Assembly (NCBI GenBank): GCA_050014815.1
Contig: JBEKCP010000171.1
Coordinates: 1-9,832 of the forward strand
DNA length: 9,832 nt
Source of the DNA: JBEKCP01 sp050014815
GTDB lineage: Bacteria > Planctomycetota > Planctomycetia > Pirellulales > Thermoguttaceae
Direction of reading: 5' to 3'
In this document: positions 5,729 through 9,832 of the stretch, piece after piece
Layout: each line of letters opens with the position of its first letter
How positions within the stretch are numbered: position 1 is the stretch's first letter
Notes under the pieces: model-generated
Told to the model about the DNA's origin: nothing
Database searches by the model: none
The model's input: only the letters and a program-made list of their open reading frames with translations
Translations under genes and position numbers: made by a program

Positions 5729-7022
5729 TCAGCCAATTTCTTGGAGCCGATTGGCGTTGATCGTGGGCGTTTCGGCACGGAAGTCGGTAAGCGAAATCTT
5801 CGCTTGGTCGAGCTGCCCCTGCGAAAGCGTCATGCCTTTGTGGGTGGCGCCACAGGCGGCACTGATGAGCGTACCCCGTTTGCTGGCCAGGGCGGTCGGG
5901 TCGCTGTTCAGCTTGGTCTGGCGGTTGCGGAACTCGCGGTCCCACTCGCTGCTTTCGCGCGTCTGGAGACTGTATTCCTCGTCGAGCTTGATAAGAGTGC
6001 CGGCATCCACGAGCTTCTGAAGGACGCGAGGGATTTCCTTGCGGAGCTGCGTTTTCGCCAGCATGGGTGGCAAGATCGTCTTCGATGGCCTTCCGCTTAT
6101 CAACCTTCTTGGCAAGGACCACGCGGCGAGTGACCATCTCCACATCCGAGTCGGAAAGCTCGACCGGGATGGTGAATCGGCCGCTGAGACGCTGGAGTAG
6201 GGGCATATTTGCAGCCACGGCGGTCTGCCCGGCACCGAGGAGCAGCACGCGACTGTCGAGCTGCTTGCAGAGGGCCTCAGCGACCTCCTGAACGTCGGTA
6301 GAACGGCTGGCGTCGTTGGCGATGAAGAGCTGGATTTCGTCGAGGATGATCACCGTGCAGGGAATCTGGCCCTTGACCGAAAGGACCTCGCGGACCAGGC
6401 GGATGAACTCGTTGGTCGATATGTCATCGACCACAGGGAACTGCGAACGCAGGGCGGCACGGGCTTGCTTGAGGTCGGGTGCGAACGTGCGATCGGCGTC
6501 CAGGACGGCCTTGGCAAGCACGGGGCTGACATAAAGATCGTGAAGCTCGCTGTAGAAGTCCTTGCCGGCTGCCTCGACGGCGGCTTTCACCTGGTCGTAG
6601 ATGCCGTTCTTCTGGAGCCACATGCAGAACTGGGCCTGTGGCAACGACTCGGAAAAACCCTTCGAGCGGAGGATGATGCTGAGCACGGCCAGACGGACGC
6701 TTTCCCCACCGCCTGAAGGCAGCGTGCCCGAAGCCGCGTGTAGACCGCCGCACCGTTTGCCTTGCGTATCAAGCTCTTTCAGCAGGTCTTTGACCTCTTC
6801 AGGCAACTGGGCCAGGCCACGGGCGGTGGCGCCGTCGGCAAAGGTCGTATTCACCCACAGATGACGGAGCATCTTTTGCAGGTGCGACTTACCGCTGCCG
6901 TAGAAGCCGTGGTCGATTACTACTTGGCGCGCAATGACCAGGCCAAAACATCGCACTGCAAAACCTGGCTGGCAAAACATCACAACGTCGTTCCGTAAAA
7001 GTGATGCTGTAGAACTAGACAC
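5729..7022 (-). pseudogene. BREX/Pgl-type P-loop ATPase remnant (BrxC/PglY-like), truncated and frameshifted
   Basis: Numbering from base 7022: Walker A GFYGSGKS is at residues 39-46 (bases 6908-6885). RHLWVNTTFADGATARGL and KRCGGLHAASGTLPSGGG follow, then the Walker B strand VIILDE at 224-229 and LLLGAGQTA at 260-268. I recognise these as the large P-loop ATPase of BREX/phage-growth-limitation defence, normally 1100-1250 residues. Three lesions are visible. The segment before the P-loop is not family-like, so the N-terminus is gone. At about 6050-6060 homology leaves this frame after DDLATHAGE and resumes in the next frame as TQLRKEIPRVLQKLVDAGTL, continuing to a stop at 5729. As I remember the family, some 150 residues between these blocks are missing. 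Finally, the whole C-terminal half is absent. No functional protein is expected. It abuts a truncated LRR-family gene on the right and shares bases 6980-7022 with it. Confidence 0.72.
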
Positions 7023-7027
7023 AACGT
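6941..7027. repeat. Two pairs of short direct repeats at the LRR-gene / BREX-remnant junction
   Basis: CACAACGT occurs at 6981-6988 and again at 7020-7027, exactly 39 bp apart, enclosing 31 bp. GGC(C)AAAACATC occurs at 6941-6952 and 6971-6981. Both pairs lie where homology to the LRR family stops and before homology to the BREX ATPase starts. They could be target duplications or microhomology scars of the event that joined the two genes, or chance. Confidence 0.35.
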
Positions 7028-7564
7028 TTGGTGGTCAGGCAGTCCCTTTATATGTGCCAACTCGGCGTCGGTCAGTACTAGCGCGGCCATGGTGTTTCTA
7101 AAGAACTCGTCTCCGAGCAAGTTCTGCAACCAAACCGGCGGGGGCGGCTCTGCCTCGCAAATCAAGCAGGATTTCGTGCTAATCTGGCAACCGGGACTCG
7201 CCCACCCGCCCAGCTTCGTAATCCCTTCCACCGCCTCTTGCTGCTCCCTCGCCTTCTTCAGCTCCCGCGAAAGCCAACTGCACGGGAGGGCGACGGCGAC
7301 CGTCAGCAGCAGGAGCGAACGGATGCTGAATTGAAACCGCCAGCGGAAAACGAGGGCGGCGGCGAACCAGCCGAGCATCAGCAAGACCCACGCACTGACG
7401 CTCGCCACACAGATCAACACCGTCCAGCCCTTGTGGGCATTGAACGGAAACCACCGGAACCGCTCGGACAGGGAGAGCAGTCCTTCGAGCGCGAGCAGCC
7501 CAATCACCGCGCGATCCGGCGTGGGGCGATACCAGGGAAGTCGCGGTTCGAGCGGGTCGGCCAT
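6980..7564 (-). CDS. Planctomycete membrane / leucine-rich-repeat family protein, 3'-truncated
   Basis: 194 residues. Two or three membrane segments are visible: about 19-33, 47-73 (ICVASVSAWVLLMLGWFAAA) and 80-97 (SIRSLLLLTVAVALPCSW). They are followed by the juxtamembrane ELKKAREQQEAVEGITKLGG. This block and the later PPVWLQNLLGDEFF are hallmarks of an abundant planctomycete family. In that family a WLxxLLGDxFF segment leads into many LRR units of the type LTDAGLxHLxGL. Here the first unit starts (LTDAELAHIKGL) and the protein ends some 20 residues later with a non-repeat tail, QHHFYGTTL. The repeat domain has been cut off at the junction with the BREX ATPase remnant. The function of the family is unknown; LRRs suggest protein binding outside the membrane. 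The start at 7564 is 60 bp after topA and lacks a clear Shine-Dalgarno sequence. A membrane stub may still be made. Confidence 0.75.
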   Translation of the reverse strand: MADPLEPRLPWYRPTPDRAVIGLLALEGLLSLSERFRWFPFNAHKGWTVLICVASVSAWVLLMLGWFAAALVFRWRFQFSIRSLLLLTVAVALPCSWLSRELKKAREQQEAVEGITKLGGWASPGCQISTKSCLICEAEPPPPVWLQNLLGDEFFRNTMAALVLTDAELAHIKGLPDHQTLCLVLQHHFYGTTL

Positions 7565-7571
7565 GCCGACC

Positions 7572-7577
7572 AGTATA
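7572..7577 (-). promoter_or_regulatory. Possible -10 box of the LRR-family gene
   Basis: TATACT on the minus strand lies seven bases before the ATG at 7564, which lacks a Shine-Dalgarno sequence. Transcription from it would start at or next to the ATG and give a leaderless mRNA. No good -35 box stands 16-18 bases upstream, so this stays a weak suggestion. Confidence 0.2.
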
Positions 7578-7624
7578 CCAGGTAGCCGATCCCGAGGACG
7601 CGGGAAAATCGTTTGCCGACCGGC

Positions 7625-9832
7625 TCAACCCGGCTTCTTTGTCCTCTTGGCGGCCCGCTTCCGTTTGCCGGCAACCGCCTTGGGGCGGCCCGGCTTGCGC
7701 TTCGGGGCGCGAGTTGAAGCGGACGGGGCCGCGGCCGCCATCTTTGTGCCGGGGCGTCGCTGCGACGGACGCCGGAAAGTCGACGGCCCCCGCTCGGCTC
7801 GCAACTTCAATAGATTCAACGCGTACTCGAAGGAGATCTCCTCCGGGGCGGTTCCCCGCGGGAGCGAGGCGTTGGTGACGCCGTCGGCGACGTACGGCCC
7901 GTAACGCCCCCGCAGGACCTGCACCGGCTTGCCGGTGACCGGCGAGTCCGAAAAGACCTTGACGGGCTCCCTGCTGACGGCGGCCCGGCCCCGGGTCTTC
8001 GCTTGCGCCAGGAGGGCCAGGGCTTCCTCGAGCGTTACGTCCAGCGGCGACCGGCCTTCGGCGAGCGAGCGGGTGTCGTCCCCGCACTTGACGTACGGTC
8101 CATAACGGCCGTTGTAGACCACCACCGGCTCGCCGCCGGCGGGATGCTGCCCGAGCGTCCGCGGCAGCGACAGGAGCTTGACGGCCACTTCGAGGGTCAC
8201 GTCCTCGGGCTGCATGCCTTTCAGGAGCGAGGCGTTCCGGGGCTTCTCGTCGCCCTCGGCAATGCCGCGCTGCACGTAAGGGCCGTACCGCCCGACCTTG
8301 AGATAAATAGGCTTCTGCGTTTCGGGGTCTATCCCGAGGGGGTCTTCGCTCTGGGCCGCCTTCGCGAGCATTTCCAGGGCAGCGGCGAGCGTCAGCTCGT
8401 CGGGAGGCAGCTTGTCGGGAATGCTGGCCCGGCGGTCGCCTTGCTCCAGGAACGGACCGTAACGGCCCACGCGAACGTAGACCTCCGGCTCTCCGGGCGG
8501 CTGGCCGATGGGGACGCGGCTGACGTCGCGGGCGTCGATCTCGTCGACCTTGCTGCGGACCTGTTCCTTCAGGCCCGGGTGCTCGCCTCCGAAGTAGAAC
8601 CGGCGGAGATAATCGAGGTGGCTGAACTCGTTCCGGCTGATGGCGTCCAGCTCGTCTTCCATCTCGGCCGTGAACTGGTAATCGACGAGGTCCGGCAGAT
8701 GGGACGCCAGGAGTTGCGAGACGGCGAAGGCCGTCCAGGTGGGCACCAGCACGTTGCCCCGCTTCGACTTGAACACGTACTCGCGGGCGAGGATCGTATC
8801 GATGATCGAGGCGTAGGTGCTCGGGCGGCCGATGCCCATCTCCTCCAGCGCCCGGGTCAGCGAGGCCTCGCTGTAGCGGTTGGGCGGCTGGGTGGTATGG
8901 CTCTTGCACTCGAAGTTGCGCCAATCGAGCGATTGGCCGACTTCGACCCGCGGCAGCATGACCTCGCGCCCAGCCAGTTCGCCCTCCGGATCGTCCGAGC
9001 CTTCCACATAGGCGCGAAGATAACCCGGAAAGTCGATGATCTTCCCGCTGGCCTCGAACCGCGCCCCGTCGACCGCGACATGGAGCGTGATCCGCCGGGC
9101 CTGGGCGTCGGCCATCTGGCTGGCCACGGTCCGCTTCCAAATCAGGTCGTAAAGCCGGAACTCGTCCGGACTGACCTCGCTGCGGAGGGTCTCGGGGAGG
9201 TCGAACGGATGGCCCGCCGGCCGGATCGCCTCGTGCGCCTCCTGGGCATTCTTGACCTTCGTCTGGTACACCCGCGGCTGCGGGCTGAGATACTCGTCGC
9301 CGTACTGACCGGCGATGATCTGCCGGGCGGACTGGACCGCCACCGCGGCCAGGCTCGTCGAGTCGGTCCGCATGTAGGTGATGTGCCCGTTCTCGTAGAG
9401 GCTCTGGGCCACCTGCATTGTGTGCCGGGCGGTGAAACCGTGCTTCCGATTGGCCTCCTGCTGGAGCGTGCTGGTGGTGAAGGGGGGGTAAGGCCGGGTC
9501 GTATAGGGTTTCACGTCCAGGTCGCTAACGCGGCATCCCCTCTGGTCGACCGCGTCGGTAAGCCGCTCGAGCAGCTCGCCCGCTTGCATCTCGTTCAAGA
9601 ACAGGAAGCCCGGCTCTTTCAGCTTGCCTGTCGCGGGGTCGAAATCGCGGCTGGAGGGGATGGGATGGTCGTCGACCGAGACCAGCACGGCCTCGAAACT
9701 TTCGCCGGCGACCGTGGCGAACGTCCCCAGCAGGTCGCAATAGGTGGCCGGGACGAAGGCCATCCGCTGCCGTTCCCGCTCGACGATCAGCCGCACCGCG
9801 ACGCTCTGGACCCGGCCGGCCGAAAGCCGGGG
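7625..9832 (-). CDS. topA: DNA topoisomerase I (N-terminus beyond right edge)
   Basis: 735 residues are visible; the N-terminal Toprim domain lies outside the window. The enzyme relaxes negative supercoils by cutting one strand through a phosphotyrosine. The visible start LSAGRVQSVAVRLIVERE belongs to the conserved core. The nucleophile is Tyr153 in HITYMRTDS (TAC at 9374-9376), with the adjacent Arg also conserved. AHEAIRPAG (about 199-207) and YSEASLTRALEEMGIGRPST (about 320-339) are further family signatures. The C-terminal domain has no zinc-finger cysteines. It consists of four topoisomerase C-terminal repeats with GRYGP cores at about 456, 514, 575 and 642. It ends in a Lys/Arg/Ala-rich tail (about 695-735), probably DNA-binding. 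This layout is usual outside the gammaproteobacteria. A GTG at 9796 is internal, not a start, because the conserved LSAGRVQSVA precedes it in frame. The stop is 60 bp before the LRR-family gene. Confidence 0.97.
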   Translation of the reverse strand, partial: PRLSAGRVQSVAVRLIVERERQRMAFVPATYCDLLGTFATVAGESFEAVLVSVDDHPIPSSRDFDPATGKLKEPGFLFLNEMQAGELLERLTDAVDQRGCRVSDLDVKPYTTRPYPPFTTSTLQQEANRKHGFTARHTMQVAQSLYENGHITYMRTDSTSLAAVAVQSARQIIAGQYGDEYLSPQPRVYQTKVKNAQEAHEAIRPAGHPFDLPETLRSEVSPDEFRLYDLIWKRTVASQMADAQARRITLHVAVDGARFEASGKIIDFPGYLRAYVEGSDDPEGELAGREVMLPRVEVGQSLDWRNFECKSHTTQPPNRYSEASLTRALEEMGIGRPSTYASIIDTILAREYVFKSKRGNVLVPTWTAFAVSQLLASHLPDLVDYQFTAEMEDELDAISRNEFSHLDYLRRFYFGGEHPGLKEQVRSKVDEIDARDVSRVPIGQPPGEPEVYVRVGRYGPFLEQGDRRASIPDKLPPDELTLAAALEMLAKAAQSEDPLGIDPETQKPIYLKVGRYGPYVQRGIAEGDEKPRNASLLKGMQPEDVTLEVAVKLLSLPRTLGQHPAGGEPVVVYNGRYGPYVKCGDDTRSLAEGRSPLDVTLEEALALLAQAKTRGRAAVSREPVKVFSDSPVTGKPVQVLRGRYGPYVADGVTNASLPRGTAPEEISFEYALNLLKLRAERGPSTFRRPSQRRPGTKMAAAAPSASTRAPKRKPGRPKAVAGKRKRAAKRTKKPG

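Noticed and set aside
5597..6133. 178-codon plus-strand open frame
   Set aside because: It is antisense to the ATPase remnant and has no recognisable motif.
7179..9140. Very long open frame on the minus strand overlapping topA
   Set aside because: It is an out-of-frame shadow of topA and the LRR-family gene. Its composition is Arg/Gly/Pro-rich, while the topA frame carries all catalytic motifs.

Overview
The window looks like chromosome of a member of the Planctomycetota, probably of the Pirellulales type. It is GC-rich. It carries a twin-arginine aldo/keto reductase behind a ThuA-domain protein, and a membrane protein of the planctomycete 'FSIRSLLLLTVAVALPCSWL' / leucine-rich-repeat family. 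Its topoisomerase I has several C-terminal GRYGP repeats and a lysine-rich tail. This assignment rests on family recognition from memory, not on a database search.

Layout, left to right. (1) 1-1784, minus strand: a two-gene unit, a ThuA-domain protein (1041-1784) followed after 31 bp by a Tat-exported aldo/keto reductase (1-1009, cut by the left edge). (2) 2060-2836, plus strand: a URO-D / corrinoid-methyltransferase family gene that lacks its N-terminal third. (3) 2856-5356, minus strand: a second two-gene unit. It encodes a membrane-anchored alpha/beta hydrolase with a cysteine where the nucleophilic serine is expected, then a condensation-domain-type acyltransferase with an HHxxxD motif. 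(4) 5357-7022: a scar zone. It holds an unrecognised short ORF and a broken remnant of a BREX/Pgl-type P-loop ATPase (BrxC/PglY-like). The remnant has lost its N-terminus, an internal block and its C-terminus, and carries a frameshift. (5) 6980-7564, minus strand: a membrane protein of the LRR family truncated just where its repeats should begin, ending at the edge of the BREX remnant. (6) 7625-9832, minus strand: topA, cut by the right edge.

The ThuA and reductase genes look like one secreted sugar-modification unit. The hydrolase and acyltransferase look like one acyl-transfer unit. The stretch from 5464 to about 7030 looks like a decayed accessory island wedged between the acyl-transfer operon and the topA neighbourhood.

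I did not find an intact new system. The observations most worth following are the BREX relic and its junctions, the Cys-nucleophile hydrolase paired with a condensation-type acyltransferase, and the reductase with a degenerate catalytic tetrad. I saw no tRNA, rRNA, CRISPR array or intact insertion sequence.
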